Source: Portulaca oleracea (Eukaryota; Streptophyta; Magnoliopsida; Caryophyllales; Portulacaceae). Taken from it: DNA of 64,000 bases. Location: contig CM055876.1 of the NCBI GenBank assembly GCA_029582165.1, positions 22,592,817 to 22,656,816 of the forward strand. Direction: 5' to 3'. Every line of letters begins with the position of its first letter. Positions within the stretch are counted from its first letter, which is position 1. A program made the position numbers and the translations under genes. This document shows, piece by piece, positions 13,241 through 25,702 of this stretch. The notes below the pieces were generated by a model. It saw nothing but the letters and a program-made list of their open reading frames with translations, was not told the origin of the DNA and did no database searches.

Positions 13241-14566
13241 AATTTACAATATCTCTCTCTCTCCCAGTCCTCACTCCTTCTCTTTATAAGTCTATCTTTC
13301 CCCTCCTCACTTCTTTCATTCTCTTTTATTCACCTTCTGCTGCCTAAGGACGCGCTAGTTCTACGCACAAATTTCACCAGCTTAAATAGTAATGGGTTTT
13401 CCAGTTAACCATCTAATTAATTACTCTATGTCGAATTTTTTTTTTTTTGGAAGAATCTATTTTAAGTATGATTATATCTTTTGGTATACATAATACTTCT
13501 TTGAAGCCGATGTTGGTGGGTGTGAGCTAGCTGCTAGGTTCATATTAGTTCGATGGGGACGGGGTTCGTGCTTTTTATTCGACCACGCTATTTGCTTCAT
13601 AACTTAGGTAGTTCTTTTCATTGATACAATGCAGTTTTCTCATTGATTCTACCATCTTTTTCACCTTTTTGGGATCTCTTCAATGTGGCATTTTGAGAAT
13701 TCAATTGCTGCAACTTAACTCATACTAACATTCTCCATCTCCCCTACCTTTCTTAATTATATGGATTGAATGTGTCTACTATGATAATGATGATGATGAT
13801 GACGACAACGACAACGACGACGATGACGATGACGATGGTGTTATTGGGTTTGTACAGAGTAACAATAAGAAGGTTTCATTGAATATTATCAAGAAAGTCT
13901 AGAAGCATTATAGTAAATATCTTACTCCAACCAACACTACTATTAATAGGTATATTGTTTTATGTATCCTACATTCAAAAATTTTTCTATCCAATTAGTT
14001 CCAAGCCTTTTTTCACCTTTAACATTGCATTATTCTATTTTAGATTTTACTTCACAATAGATCTCACGGATATTACAAAAGTGACGCGAATATTCACAGT
14101 TCTTCAGCAAGTTGTTACAATTCTTCTCCATATGTTTGACGAGGACTTGGCTTCGATCGATTGCTTCTATGGCAAATTTTGTACTATAGTTTCATTCCAT
14201 TTAGTTGACCATGTCTATATTTCAAATAATTAACATGCATACTTTTCATCCCTTATAGCGAGAAGCACTTTATATCTTAATTGAACCTCCATTTAATGGT
14301 CAATATGAACCCTTAATTGAATTAATCACATTTGTTGATTTGAACGAATAATCTTATATGTCGAGGCATCGGAATGGCCAATATAATGCTAAAGGTAAAT
14401 TCTATAACGATATCCATTTAATTAATTTTGTATGTTGATATTTCAAAATCTTATTGTGATTTTCCTGTATTTTTACCAAAGATAATTGAAGAAATGTTTT
14501 CCATTCATTTGGCGTCTCATTTAGAATATCTCTTTTTCTCTTAACGATTTTTTTTTCGTGCATGTC
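13241..14566. other. Intergenic, with a GAT/GAC microsatellite
   Basis: A trinucleotide run GATGATGAT..GACGACAAC..GACGATGAC occupies about 13783-13838. A 92-codon plus-strand open frame at 13955 is Phe/Ile-rich and shows no known domain. Confidence 0.5.
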
Positions 14567-15047
14567 TTAACTATACTAAACTTATATTTATTGAAAAATT
14601 CTACCATAGTTGAATTTATTTTCAATTATAGTAGTTGAAAGTTTTTTAATATTAATTTGAGTAAGATAAATATAATATGTTGAAAATATTTATGTACCAA
14701 CAGATAAGATTAATTATTCCAACAAGTTATTTCGATCAAAATAAATCAATTGTAATATTTTAGGGTGAAATCAATGATATGTTACACTTTTCAACTACGA
14801 TAGTTGAAAAGTTCTAATTATGGTAGAATATTCATAAAAAATATTAAATTTTGTGAAATAATTATATCTTGATGAATGTCATTACTTATTAGAATAAATC
14901 ACTTTGATCATTTATAGTAATTTTGACTTTTTAATAGTGGAATATACTTTTTAACTACCATAGTTGAAAATAAATTCAACTATGGTAGAATCTTCCCAGT
15001 CGGATATTTATTTTTTAAATTCGGGGCAACGCCCGGGTATTTGCTAG
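14567..15047 (+). mobile_element. Helitron-like 3' terminus with inverted repeats upstream
   Basis: The right end shows Helitron hallmarks: a short GC-rich hairpin (GGGCAACGCCC, 15024-15034), then CTAG at 15044-15047 with T following. The left boundary is a guess, based on CTATACTAAAC resembling Helitron 5' ends. Between them, AATTCTACCATAGTTGAA at ~14597 is the complement of TTCAACTATGGTAGAAT at ~14976, with another such pair near 14786-14830. Confidence 0.5.
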
Positions 15048-15167
15048 TATTATATTATTACCAAAAGCGAGGGGTAATCATGGAGGTTGACGGATGACTT
15101 TGGGAATATAATACTTCGATCCGTGTGTCTTTTATCTGGCTTTCACGTTTTTTGAGATATATCTTTC

Positions 15168-15565
15168 GGATCATGATAACCATATTGACTCAAGATGGTT
15201 ATTAACCATCTTGAATTGTGCATATTTCACATTTTTGTAACTTTTATTAATATTTTCTTTAATAATTATATATATTTATCAATTATAATAATATAATACT
15301 TATTAGCTAGGTGAAAAAAATATAATTATAGCCTAATTTTATCAATCATAGTAGAAAATCCACATTTTATACATAGCTTTATATTTATGAAATAAATATA
15401 AATAAATAATTATTTTTAAATTGTTTATAAGTTGTAGTAACCCTAAAAATAATGAAACATACCTTTAGAATGATTTAAATACACTTACATTTCATTTTAT
15501 TAGTAATTTAGAAGAAATGCAAGATGGTTAAGAGTCATCTTATGTCAAGATGTTTATCATTTTCG
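15168..15565. mobile_element. MITE family A, copy 2
   Basis: 398 bp, bounded by GGATCATGATAACC at the left and GTTTATCATTTTCG at the right. Flanks ATATCTTTC (15159-15167) and ATATCTTTA (15566-15574) agree at 8 of 9 bases. The subterminal hairpins AAGATGGTTATTAACCATCTT and its partner near 15520 are present. Confidence 0.85.
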
Positions 15566-15689
15566 ATATCTTTAACCAATAATTTCTCACATGATATTTT
15601 TAAAAAGCTACAGTACTATGCTTTTTTCGAAATATTTTGTTCTGAATCTAATAATAACTTTGTATGATGAATTATTATACAAATTAAGA

Positions 15690-16040
15690 TGTTAACGGTC
15701 AAAACATTTAACACGAAAACCTCTAGGCACCCATCAAAATAAGCGAAGGGAATATCCAATAAGTAGGAAGCATAGTAGGTTAGGAAGAAAAATATTATAT
15801 TGACCCTAAATTATATTGTAGTCTTGACTATAAATAGAGCATTGTAATGCAAGGTTTTATGTATTAGTGTGAGATGTATATGTACAGTAAGAGATTATAT
15901 CTCTAATCTTTATATGGATTATGTGAGGTGAATGATTGTGAGTGTCGAGTCCTTATGTTGTAACTCATTGTGAGAGATTGTAATTAAGAGATTTGAAAAT
16001 CTCTTAGTAAACACTATGCAATTCTCTAATGATACATTGT
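15690..16040 (+). mobile_element. Possible LTR remnant with a TATA box
   Basis: CTATAAATAGAGC at about 15829 is followed by roughly 200 bp of AGAGATT/CTCTTAG-rich sequence resembling the transcribed part of a copia LTR. Boundaries, primer site and partner LTR were not found, so it may also be a relic promoter. Confidence 0.3.
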
Positions 16041-16049
16041 TCATGATTT

Positions 16050-16868
16050 TTCCTCAGTTTGAGTTTTTCTATGTTTAAACTTTATGTTAATGTTTAGTTA
16101 ATTTCTATTATTACCTTATTATTGTTTGTGTTGTTAATAATGATATGAGATACTAATATCTCATGCATAGTTTTGATGATATTGATTTCTATTATTGCCT
16201 TCAAAAAGTCATGTAAAAAGAAAACCCCCCCGAAGATAGTAGATTGTCGATTGGTTTGACATAGCCACATGATATAAATCTCGAAAAAATTATGAGATGT
16301 CCTTTTCTTTCTACTTAATGATGAAATACATGTCAATTCTTGTGGAAGCAGCCAATATACACATGTCTACGTTCAAATACAATAAAATCCTAGAACCATC
16401 ACGCCAAAAAATCCATTCTCGATCAGTACTTGGAGTACTCTTAAGCAACAAACACCTATCAAATACCAACCATTGAACAATTGACAAACACCCGCTACAG
16501 ATAGTACATAGTGTTAAAAGATATATCAAGTTCATCCATTATCCATACATCAATAATGCTTTTCACCACCCTCGAATTAAGACCTGCTTCTTGGTTCTAT
16601 ATATACACGATGATAATATATGAACACCACAATGTACTACTACCCGCTGGTTCTCAATCAATTGTGTCAACTTTTAGTGAGTGAATTTTTAATTTGAGCA
16701 ATATTTACAAGGTCAAATTTGTAACGTCTGGCCCCTCTCAGGTCACGTACATTATCAATAAATATTTTAAAGATTACTGACTAGCCCAACAAATCACCAA
16801 GAGTTTTTCCACTGTGTTTCGTCATCGCTCACACGCAATTTGGGAACCGAAAGGCATGCTAAATTGCT
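16050..16868. other. Intergenic, no supported gene
   Basis: Two short minus-strand open frames (16094-16336, 16311-16535) contain stretches vaguely like F-box-associated sequence (GCLSIVQWLVFD), but too little to call a gene. Confidence 0.4.
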
Positions 16869-16986
16869 ACTCCCTCCTTTCCTTTTCATTTGTCTCTTTG
16901 GAAGATTGTGGAGAGTATGTAAGAAAAAACTATAACATTACTTACAATTGATAAATATTAATTATGAGGGATGGAAAATATAGATA

Positions 16987-17222
16987 CTCCCACCGTTTTT
17001 TTAATCCGTCATTTACATTTTTGAAGGTCAATGTTTAATCCATAATTTCTGATATAAAATTTTTATTGAAAAATTTGATATTATACTTTTCTAATAGTAT
17101 TTTTTTATTACGGTTCTAAAGACATCAATTTTGTATGATGAATCATTATATAAATTAAGATATCAATGGTCAAAATTTTTGGTACAATTTTCTAAGTGAC
17201 ACATAAATAAAAACTGAGACAG
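16987..17222. mobile_element. Nested Stowaway MITE
   Basis: 236 bp with ends CTCCCACCGTTTTTTTAATC and the complement of CTGTCTCAGTTTTTATTT, flanked by TA at 16985-16986 and 17223-17224. It lies inside the 16870-17761 element. Confidence 0.75.
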
Positions 17223-17271
17223 TATAAAATTAGTAAAAGTTACATTGGAAATGTAAAATGACAAATAGTTA

Positions 17272-17711
17272 GGGTCTGCTTGGGAGAGGGGTAGAGGGGG
17301 GTAAGGAGGGGTTAAGGAGAGTACCTACTTCTCCTTACTCCTGCTTGGGAAGAGAGTGAGGGAGAGTAAGAGGGAGTAGGGTTTACTCCCCTTTACACCT
17401 TTTTACCCTTGTTTTTTTAACACCCCAATTTGGGGTGTAAACAAGCGTCCAACATAATTATATCATATATAACATAGAAAATGACCATTATACCCCTAAC
17501 CCTAATGGGTAAATGTATATGCATTATATTGAATTACATATAATATAAAAGGGTAAATATGTCATTTAACACTTTACTCTTATGAACTCTCCAAAATGTT
17601 CTCCCAAGCAAGGGTAAGTTGCTTATCCTTATGAACTCTTTCATACTCTCACCCTCCTTTACTCTTATGAACTCCTACTCCCCATTTTTTACTCTTCTTC
17701 CAAGCAGACCC
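17272..17711. mobile_element. Nested Tourist-like (PIF/Harbinger) MITE
   Basis: 440 bp with ends GGGTCTGCTTGG and CCAAGCAGACCC in perfect inverse, flanked by TTA at 17269-17271 and 17712-17714. The subterminal parts are rich in GAGGG / CCCTC words. It inserted into the outer Stowaway. Confidence 0.85.
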
Positions 17712-17763
17712 TTAGAGAAAAAAATTAATTAAGTCAGACAAATAAATAGGGACGAAAAGAGTA

Positions 17764-19430
17764 ATTAGATGCCTCTTATATTGAGAACACCCATATTTAT
17801 TGCAATACGTTTGCATGAAAATGTCTTATTTGTTACTTTTACAATTTCAACATCTGTAATTCCCTTTTCACTTCTAATTAACTAATTTACTTTTGACTTT
17901 TTATAATTTCAGCAACTATCATTTCCAATTAATATATGAGTAGTATGGATAAGTTATAAATTTTCACCCTAATTCTAATGTAAAAAACATTGGGCTTTTA
18001 AAGTTAGTTAGGATGACAAATATAATGGGGCATAGATAACATTTAATTAAGGACCCAAATTGCATTTGTTTAAGCAAAAATGAACTATTCACATGTTTGA
18101 GTGTAGCATAGGGTGATAAGATTCAATTTATGATTCTATAATCACGGGTGGATCTAGGTCTTCGACTTGTGAATGACCAATACAATATTACCTTCATTTA
18201 ATCTTATATTATCCAAAATGTGTATTCTAAATTATACAAATTTCATTTGTTTATGGTTAAAGGTGACCACCTTATTCATTCATGTATTAATTTAAATAGG
18301 GTTATCGAAATTAAATAATCCAATTTTAGGAACAATTTGGATATAACAAACTAATCTTTGGAATTTGGACTCGACGAACTATACCGATCTCAACTCGTAT
18401 GAAAATGACCTGAAAAAGGTAACTGTTTATGTAAACTATTTAAAAAGTGAAAAGTAAATAAAAAACACATTGATCGGCGATCGCCACCGAAAAATACTTT
18501 TCCGACGAGTTGAAATCCGTCAAAGTTCATTCAATCTAATAAGATGTTAAGTATAATTTATCAAACCTAAATTTCAAAGGTCTGCTTGTCGTATTCAAAT
18601 TACATTAAAAATTGGATTATCTAATTCAAATAACCCAATTTAAATATATAGAATATTAAATATTTATATGTTAGAATATTATTGATTGGGCATGGTACGC
18701 CAAAGATCTGTGTATCTATTTATTAAGAAATATGAGCCCCGCTTAAAAAAGTCACAATCCACAATATTGCAAGAAGCCAAGAGAGAGGTCGGGCCTTGAT
18801 GAAAAGAACCAAACATAATCATAAAGAAGCTGGCCGTATATTTTTGTCCAACTCGTAAATATTAATGAGCTTTAGGCTTGCATAGTGTCCTCCAAGAACA
18901 TTTTTTACAAAAAAAAAAAAGAACAATAAAACCTACGGTTTGAACCAGGGAATCAATTAAGGGGTCATGTCACCATCAACTGGGGAACATATCCTCGTAC
19001 CACACAATATGCAATTCATGCACCACTCTTATAATGAATAAATGCATTGCATGAATCCAAACCATTATATTATCGAAAGTGCCATATTTCTATATTTTTG
19101 AAGTATAATTATGTAAGTATATATTTATAATTATATGAATAAATATGTAAAAATATATGAGAATATCATTTTTATTTATTTATCATGTATATATTTGTAA
19201 TTTTAGTTCATAATTTATACATCACCATTTTTTTTCAATAGTTGATAGCTAAAAGGCTTAAAAGTTTATATAGTACAACAAACTGCAAAATACAACAACA
19301 CCGGCCCACACACCAGTTCAAAGAGAAAAAAAAGTAACAATCAAACACTGCTAAATATACAAACCACAGCAAGGACGTTCGCACCCACGACAGCTAAAAT
19401 CCATCATAACTCAAACACGCAGTTAAAAGA
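17764..19430. other. Intergenic, no supported gene
   Basis: AT-rich with scattered repeats. No open frame over about 60 codons carries a recognisable domain. Confidence 0.4.
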
Positions 19431-19980
19431 TCAATAACTCCAGCTTAGTGGATCACGGAGGAATCGCACACTTATATCATTGCCAATAGTCCCAGCCATA
19501 CGATCTATCTTGACATCAATATCATCAAGACTGTCAACTTCCAAACTGTTCGCACGTTTGGCCCTTCTAACCTTCTGACTATCCTTTTGGCCATGAACAT
19601 GTTCTGTTTTCTTAGCTCTAGAAGTTGCTTCTCTGACAATTAGTTGCCACTTAAATTTCATCAACATGTTATGTTTTCTTAGCTCTAGAAGTTGTTTCTC
19701 TGACAATTAGCTGCCACTTAAATTTCATCAACATGTTTTATTTTCTCTTACCCCTAGCTTTACCCTCCGAAGCCTCAAGGATGGAATCTTCAAGATCAGC
19801 AAGTAAGTTACGCTCCATCACATCATCAAAGGATTCAATCAAGATCACGAGAAATCTGATACCATCGTCAGTCGACTTCCATATCTTATCCACCATTGGT
19901 TTTGACGTGCTTAAGCATCTTGTTAACATCCTTTGCAAAGTAACATTAATAGGGTCCGTAATAAATTTATGAGTATGGTC
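19431..19980 (-). pseudogene. Broken gene fragment of unknown family
   Basis: Two adjacent minus-strand frames, 66 codons (19938 to 19738) then 91 codons (19706 to 19431), look like one coding region interrupted by stops. The composition is protein-like, with acidic and basic stretches (ESFDDVMERNLLADLEDSIL, then SLDDIDVKIDRMAG). A segment of about 68 bp is duplicated in tandem: CTCTAGAAGTTG..TCTCTGACAATTAG occurs near 19616 and again near 19683. This duplication caused or followed the break. I do not recognise the family; a transposon-captured gene piece is possible. Confidence 0.4.
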
Positions 19981-20603
19981 ATAAATTTATACATGTAGAC
20001 TCATAAATTATACCCATATACTTGTAAAATTATATAGTGGGAATACAACAACATGGTATTTCCGATCAGTATAATCTTAGTTTGGCTATCCTATGTTATT
20101 ATGAACTAGTAGTAGTGGTATAACATTTATATTATAAGTTTTAGAAATAAATAATTATTCGATTCAAAAAAAAAAAGAAATAAATAATTATTTCTTTTAG
20201 TAATTGATGTTGTAATCTCACTGTGTTACAAGGTTGTTTGTGATATCCTTTGTAATCTCTTCCTCCTATAGCAATTTTTATCATGTGTCCCATGATTTTT
20301 TTTTTCCAGCATTGGGTTTACACATAAATTCGTTGTTTTCATTACTTCTATATTGATTATATTATTTTCTCAATACATAGGTACCTAAATTATTATATTA
20401 TCTTGTTTGGTTCTTGAACAATATTAGATCCATTCAATTTGATTATAATTCTTAACAAGTAGTTTTAGATCTAAATTTCAATCCTAACACGTGCTATTAT
20501 AATCAATTACAATCAAATTTATCATATTGAATAAATTCAACTAGGTTTAACTAGATTTAGATTCTACTAGGAATAAGTCAGATTCTTGAGAGTCAACCCA
20601 TTT

Positions 20604-20990
20604 TGTGCGACGGTTTCAGAAAGTCTTGATCACCTCCTCCTCACATGTCCATTCTCTTGACATATTTGGGTCGACATTATGCAATCACTGGCTTACATCG
20701 TGTCACAGGAGATTACACTGAGAGAGATGTTTGAGAAATGGACCCAAGTCAAATTTACAAACAGCCTGAGAACAAATTATTGGCTGGCATCAATTTTTGC
20801 AATTGTGTGGTCTTTGTGGAACCATCGAAATGCCATCATCTTTGACAATTAGACAAGGGACATGGAGGTGGTTCTTCAGACTGCAAAATGGAGAGTGTCT
20901 CTGTGGTCTTCAGAATGGAAGGACAAGCATCCTTACTCAATTGACACCCTGGCGATGAACTTCCACAACATTCCCATTATCTTTTCATAA
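20604..20990 (+). pseudogene. 3' end of a LINE (non-LTR retrotransposon) ORF2
   Basis: The plus-strand frame shows the zinc-binding C-terminal region of plant LINE reverse transcriptases: CATVSESLDHLLLTCPFS, a stop, then IW, and later a SLWNHRNAIIF block. Internal stops interrupt it (at CPFS and before TRDMEVV). It is a typical 5'-truncated dead copy. A 3' untranslated tail probably continues to about 21130. Confidence 0.65.
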
Positions 20991-21353
20991 CTCTCAATTG
21001 TTGTTTAGTGTGCTGTCTCTGTATGGAATTTGAGGGGTTTGTTGTATATCAGTTTGTTGTTTCAGATTCAGCTTGATGTCTTCACCTCTGCTGTGAAGTG
21101 TAAGTTGAGTACTTTTAGCACTGTTTTGGTTGTTTAATCAAAGGGCTCAATGGCCGCTAATGCTTCAAAAAGTCATATTCTTGAAGAGTTGGGTTCAATC
21201 AACTTCTAATTTTGAGATGTTTTTTTATAAGATCAATATTTCAAAGTGGTTCGCACTTAATAATTTGATTATTAAAAAATTAAATTTTATATTTATAATC
21301 ATCAGATCGCGTATGTGAATAACGTTTCATGGAAAAGTTGGTATATATGGACT

Positions 21354-21385
21354 TTCCCTTTCCCTTTCCCTTTCCCTTTCCCTTT
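21354..21385. repeat. CCCTTT hexanucleotide microsatellite
   Basis: Five or so copies of TTTCCC in a row. It is similar in look to, but not the same as, the plant telomere unit TTTAGGG. Confidence 0.85.
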
Positions 21386-22349
21386 TTCTAAGTGTCATTG
21401 ATTTGCATGGCCGGTGGCATATTTAATGATGGCTAGCTACCTACCCCACCTCCCCAGTTTGTGGAGATCACAGGCACACCGTAGTTCGTCAGTACTCTAG
21501 AGCTAGCTAGCCATCTTAATTAACCTTTCCTATTCAATTTCATCCCTCTCCCTTGTCCCTTTAACCAAAATTTCTACACACGTTTGAATCTCTCTCTCTT
21601 TTGTTTCTTTTCATAGTTAGATGATCGACAGATAACTGATCAAGCTATGTGGTATATACAAACTATCTATACTAAGTAAATTTGATGGGTGATCATTATT
21701 ATTAATCAATCTTGATAAATTATTGATAGATATTAGTTGATGCATCTTCTATGATAAATATTCTTTGAGAAATAATCTCTCCGTTTCTTTTTATATGAAT
21801 TTTGGACATGGTGGTGAAAGTCAATTTCACAAGAAAAGTAACACTCCCCCTATTTCTCAATATCAATCATTTATTCTTTTTTTTCATAAATTGCGTCAAG
21901 AGACCTTTTTATTCAAAAAAAAAAACTGGACCTTTAGAAAAAGGCAGACAACTTGAGATAAAAACAAACTACAAAGATCCAACTAAATATCACTACCACC
22001 TGAGCCTGACCCCAAAAACCACAATACTGAGAACAACTACACCAGATACAATAGAGGAAATCACCGCGTTTTGTTGATAAATGTTGAGCAAGCAATGAAA
22101 CACATCATTGTCAGAAGGTCACCACTTAACGGTTGACAGCTCCAAGACTTTGAGATGAAGCTTCAAACCGCTTAACTCAAGACAGATGAATCTGCACACC
22201 ATTAACCTCCTCATTAATATCCATCATTCATTACACCAACTTTTTATTTTTCAAATTAACCGTCACTTTATAATTTTGATACAACAGTAATTAAGGAATT
22301 TTTTTTTTAAATTTACCTTTACTTTTATAATTCCTAACATAATTAGACA
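21386..22349. other. Intergenic, no supported gene
   Basis: It contains poly-T and poly-A runs and two overlapping open frames at 21765-22077 without known domains or a convincing start context. Confidence 0.4.
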
Positions 22350-22541
22350 CTTCTCCGTCCCATTTTATTCACCACTTCGGATGAGGATTGGGAGAAATCT
22401 AAAAAACTAACAAAGGTGGAGAAAAATTATAAAATTGCATAAATTTGTCAACATTAATTAGGAGAGATAAAAAATATAGATGTGGAATTAGTCAAAGTTA
22501 CATTGAAAATGTAAAATGGCAAAAATTAGGGATGAAAAAAG
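22350..22541. mobile_element. Degenerate Stowaway-like MITE
   Basis: Ends CTTCTCCGTCCCATTTTATT and the complement of GGGATGAAAAAAG resemble Stowaway termini. The TA duplication is not clear. Confidence 0.45.
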
Positions 22542-22790
22542 TTAATTAATACAATTATCATTCTCAATATATATATACTCTTTTCTTGAAATCTTCCTAA
22601 AACTCAAAAGTGACAACTATTAGAGAATTAAGGGAGTAGATAATATATCATTGAATTATAAGGTGACAAATAATATGATGAGAAGATTTAGTTAAAAAAC
22701 ACGTAAAAGAAGCGAAGGTAGTATACTCAAAATTTCAATAATATGTTGTAAACAAAAGACCTGAACCGATACCTAATGAGAGAAAGAGTG

Positions 22791-23516
22791 ATTATCATAT
22801 TTGTTTTCGGGGAAGATACTGTTTAAATGTATTGTTTTTCATATAACTAAAACTTATTTTGCTTTTTTAACACAATTTTTTTTATAGGTACTATTAATTA
22901 TCAATTGCATGAAGCTTGAAATGTGTTGGCTATGCCAACAATGCACCCTAATTAAACAAATCCTATCTATTATGAATATTGTAAACACTTTTTTTTAATA
23001 AATTTAAAAAATAATGAGTAAAAGTCTAAGTTTATACAATTTAATATAAGATTTTTGGCCACAAATAATCTATATTGAGGGGCTTGTGATTGGGAATAAT
23101 CCAAAGTGACTTTTCGGCCACTGACAGTCTGTACCTTTCACTATTTTCTCATAGCAGTCAAGAATCAATTTTCGGCGTCGTCGGAAAGCTGACGTAGTGA
23201 CCGAAAAGTATGCTTATTCATACTTCAAAAAGGAAATTTCCGGTCTCCACGTCAGCTTTCTGGTGCCGGAAATCGATTTTGAACTGTTATAGAAAATAGT
23301 GAAAAAGTACAGACTGGTAGTAGCCGAAAAGTCACTTTGAATTATTCTCAGTCACAAGCCCCTCAGTACGGATTATTTATGGCCAAAAACCCTTAAATAT
23401 ATTGTGTTATAAGTCAATCATATCAATTTTTTTTTCAATTTAATTAATATGCAAATATGTAAGTTTTACACCAAGATAAAATACTAAGTGTCTTGTCCAA
23501 GACTTATATCATTTCA
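22791..23516. mobile_element. MITE family B, copy 2, split by an insertion
   Basis: It matches the 9811-10194 element at both ends (GATACTGTTTAAATG at the left; GTGTCTTGTCCAAGAC..TATCATTT at the right). The middle is interrupted by the fold-back element 23049-23392. Confidence 0.65.
23049..23392. mobile_element. Fold-back MITE with ~165-bp arms, inserted in family B copy 2
   Basis: Nearly the whole 344 bp is an inverted repeat. The left end TTTTTGGCCACAAATAATC pairs with the right end GATTATTTATGGCCAAAAA, and inner blocks such as AAAGTGACTTTTCGGCC pair across a short centre near 23215. Flanks TTTAATATA (23040-23048) and TTAAATATA (23393-23401) match at 8 of 9 bases, which suggests a Mutator-like origin. 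Confidence 0.8.
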
Positions 23517-23654
23517 AAATGAAAAATACCCTAATAAAATGTTTAATTGAGTGTTGATAAAATGAAATACATATTTTTTTTTGTTTATGTGTGAATGATT
23601 AATAGCAATAATACAAACACATATAAAGGTCAACTATTTTAGTGCATTCATGTG

Positions 23655-24620
23655 TGTAGACGCTGAATTTTGTCATTCAATTTAACTTTGTAATTATGTA
23701 ATTCATTTTGATCATTTTTTATCTTTATTTTTAATTTAGGATTAAATGTCAATGACTTTTGAAATGCACACATTCTTCACATATTGAAGTCCCCAAATCA
23801 AACCCAATCAAATTCCTTTTTATCTTATTTCATTCTACGTCCATTTTCTAAATCAAATAAAATCAATCTTTATTTGATTTTATCCTCCCAATATTCTTTC
23901 ATTCACCACCATAAATAAACCCACCTCCACCACTATAAATACACGCTCATTTCCACTCATTTTCCACACCTCAAAATCATCCTAGGAGTATTGACACTAG
24001 GTGATTTTACCTTTCTTCTCCTCCTCCCCCCTTCTTCTCATTATCATCATCTTGCATTCATAATCTTGGCATTAACTTGAGATTAGTATTGTTTTTTCTT
24101 ATTTTATTCTCACTTTGCTATGATGTAAAATTTGACTTAAATAATAATATTGATGCTCTAATTAATCTAATTAAATGCAAACTTGTAAATGTTTATGCTT
24201 TTGTTCATTTATTTCATTCTACTATTTGCATTTATTTTATTTTTACATTAAATCATTTCATTTGTATACACTAAATAATATTGATTAATCTAATTAATTC
24301 TTCTCTTCTACTCTTTTCTTTAACTTAACCGATTTAGAAGAATCCATTCTTTGAACGGGCGAATTCGAGGGTTTTTACTTTCGAATTCGTAATCTTACCT
24401 CCGGATCCCAATCTCATGGTTCGTGGTTTATGGAGTTTAAATTTGAGTTTATTAATTCTCATTAAAAATTAATTGGCGACTTTTTTTATTTTTATTATTT
24501 TGATTCATTTGAACATTATAATAAAATAAAATGCATTTAAATCCTTTAAAGATTAAGACACCTCATTCGACTCGTCATTCACCGCGTGGGACATCGTGGG
24601 TATTTTTCCCGGGTCCTACA
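23655..24620 (+). mobile_element. Solo LTR, Ty3-type, with 5-bp target duplications
   Basis: It starts TGTAGACGC and ends GGGTCCTACA, so the tips TGTAG/CTACA are inverse. It is flanked on both sides by ATGTG (23650-23654 and 24621-24625). A TATA box (CTATAAATAC) lies at 23933-23942. The length is 966 bp. No primer site or coding region follows, so recombination between two LTRs has removed the body. The segment at 1-624 is the same family. Confidence 0.85.
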
Positions 24621-24625
24621 ATGTG

Positions 24626-25333
24626 CGATCACTAACACATATTTTTCAAAATGATGAGAGTTTTTGTATAAGAAATTTTAAAGATCGAGTTGCCATTATA
24701 TAAAAATTTGAATTTTAAAATTTTAAATTTTTTTTAGTATATTAATGGTAAATAGGTCTAAAAAATTGGTATAATAGTATCTAATATTAAAAGTTGGTAT
24801 ATATTACAGGCTAGTATGGTCAATAATCTGTATATATTCGTGTACAAAGACCAAAACCGATACCAAACCTTAAAAACAAGCAACAAAAATATAATAAAAG
24901 AAGATGGAGCAAAAAGGGGGTAAGCCCGTGACCAAGACCAAGAAGGGGATAAAGAAAGTCGTCTGAATTTGGTTAAACATCATTTTCTGTGCCAATTATT
25001 CGTAGGAATAATAATTAGAAAATGTCAAGAGGTAATAAGTGACATACAGAAAAATTAAAAAACTAAACAATTTCTGGACAATTTCTGGACAATTTCATAG
25101 CTATTAAGGTATATGAAAGAAAATGGTTAGTCAAATATCCCTCCCTTCTCGTTTTATTTATAGCTTTGGATAAAAATGGAGAAATCAATACAATATAATA
25201 TAAATTAAATCTTAGGTAAAATATATTAAGATGAAAAATTGTCCTCGATTAAAGTCATTTATTAAAGGTAAAGATAGTAAAATTGTTATTAAAATGTGAC
25301 AGTAAATAATTTGAGACAAAAGAAATTAGTTAA
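24626..25333. other. Intergenic, no supported gene
   Basis: AT-rich, without a recognisable gene or complete repeat. Confidence 0.4.
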
Positions 25334-25588
25334 GGGTGCGTTTGGTTGGTCAATAACCCCGGGGAAATGATCAGTTTTCCCTGGTTGACTTATTTTCTCC
25401 ATGTTTGGATGCGGGATGACTTCTAAAAAGTTTTCACAATGAGCTCACCATTTTCTTCATTTTCCTAGGAAAATTTTCCCTTGGGGGGCTAAAGGAAATT
25501 TTTCCCAGGAAATTCTTTCTCATGGAAAACTTCCCATAGGAAATTTTTCCCGAGAAAAATTTCTCTGAAGTTCTTACTAAACACTCCC
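25334..25588. mobile_element. PIF/Harbinger-type MITE with TAA duplications
   Basis: 255 bp. Ends GGGTGCGTTTGG and the complement of GGGAGTGTTTAG are flanked by TAA at 25331-25333 and 25589-25591. The inside is rich in GGAAA / TTTCC words that pair across the element. Confidence 0.75.
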
Positions 25589-25702
25589 TAATGAATAAAA
25601 TAATTAAGATCAAAGAGAGTACTATGTAATATATTTGGTCTATATTTTAAGAACAATCAATTAGTAACACTAATACATCCCATCTCACCGATCTGTATTG
25701 TA

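Larger units (their letters stand above)
16870..17761. mobile_element. Stowaway MITE carrying two nested MITEs
   Basis: Outer inverted repeats CTCCCTCCTTTCCTTTTC and the complement of GGGACGAAAAGAG are flanked by TA (16868-16869, 17762-17763), as usual for Stowaway/Tc1-mariner elements. Removing the inserts at 16987-17222 and 17272-17711 leaves about 215 bp, a normal Stowaway length. Confidence 0.8.

Noticed and set aside
13783..13838. CRISPR-like or coding Asp repeat
   Set aside because: A simple GAT/GAC microsatellite in a plant nuclear region without an open gene.
21354..21385. Interstitial telomere repeat
   Set aside because: The unit is TTTCCC, not the plant telomere unit TTTAGGG.
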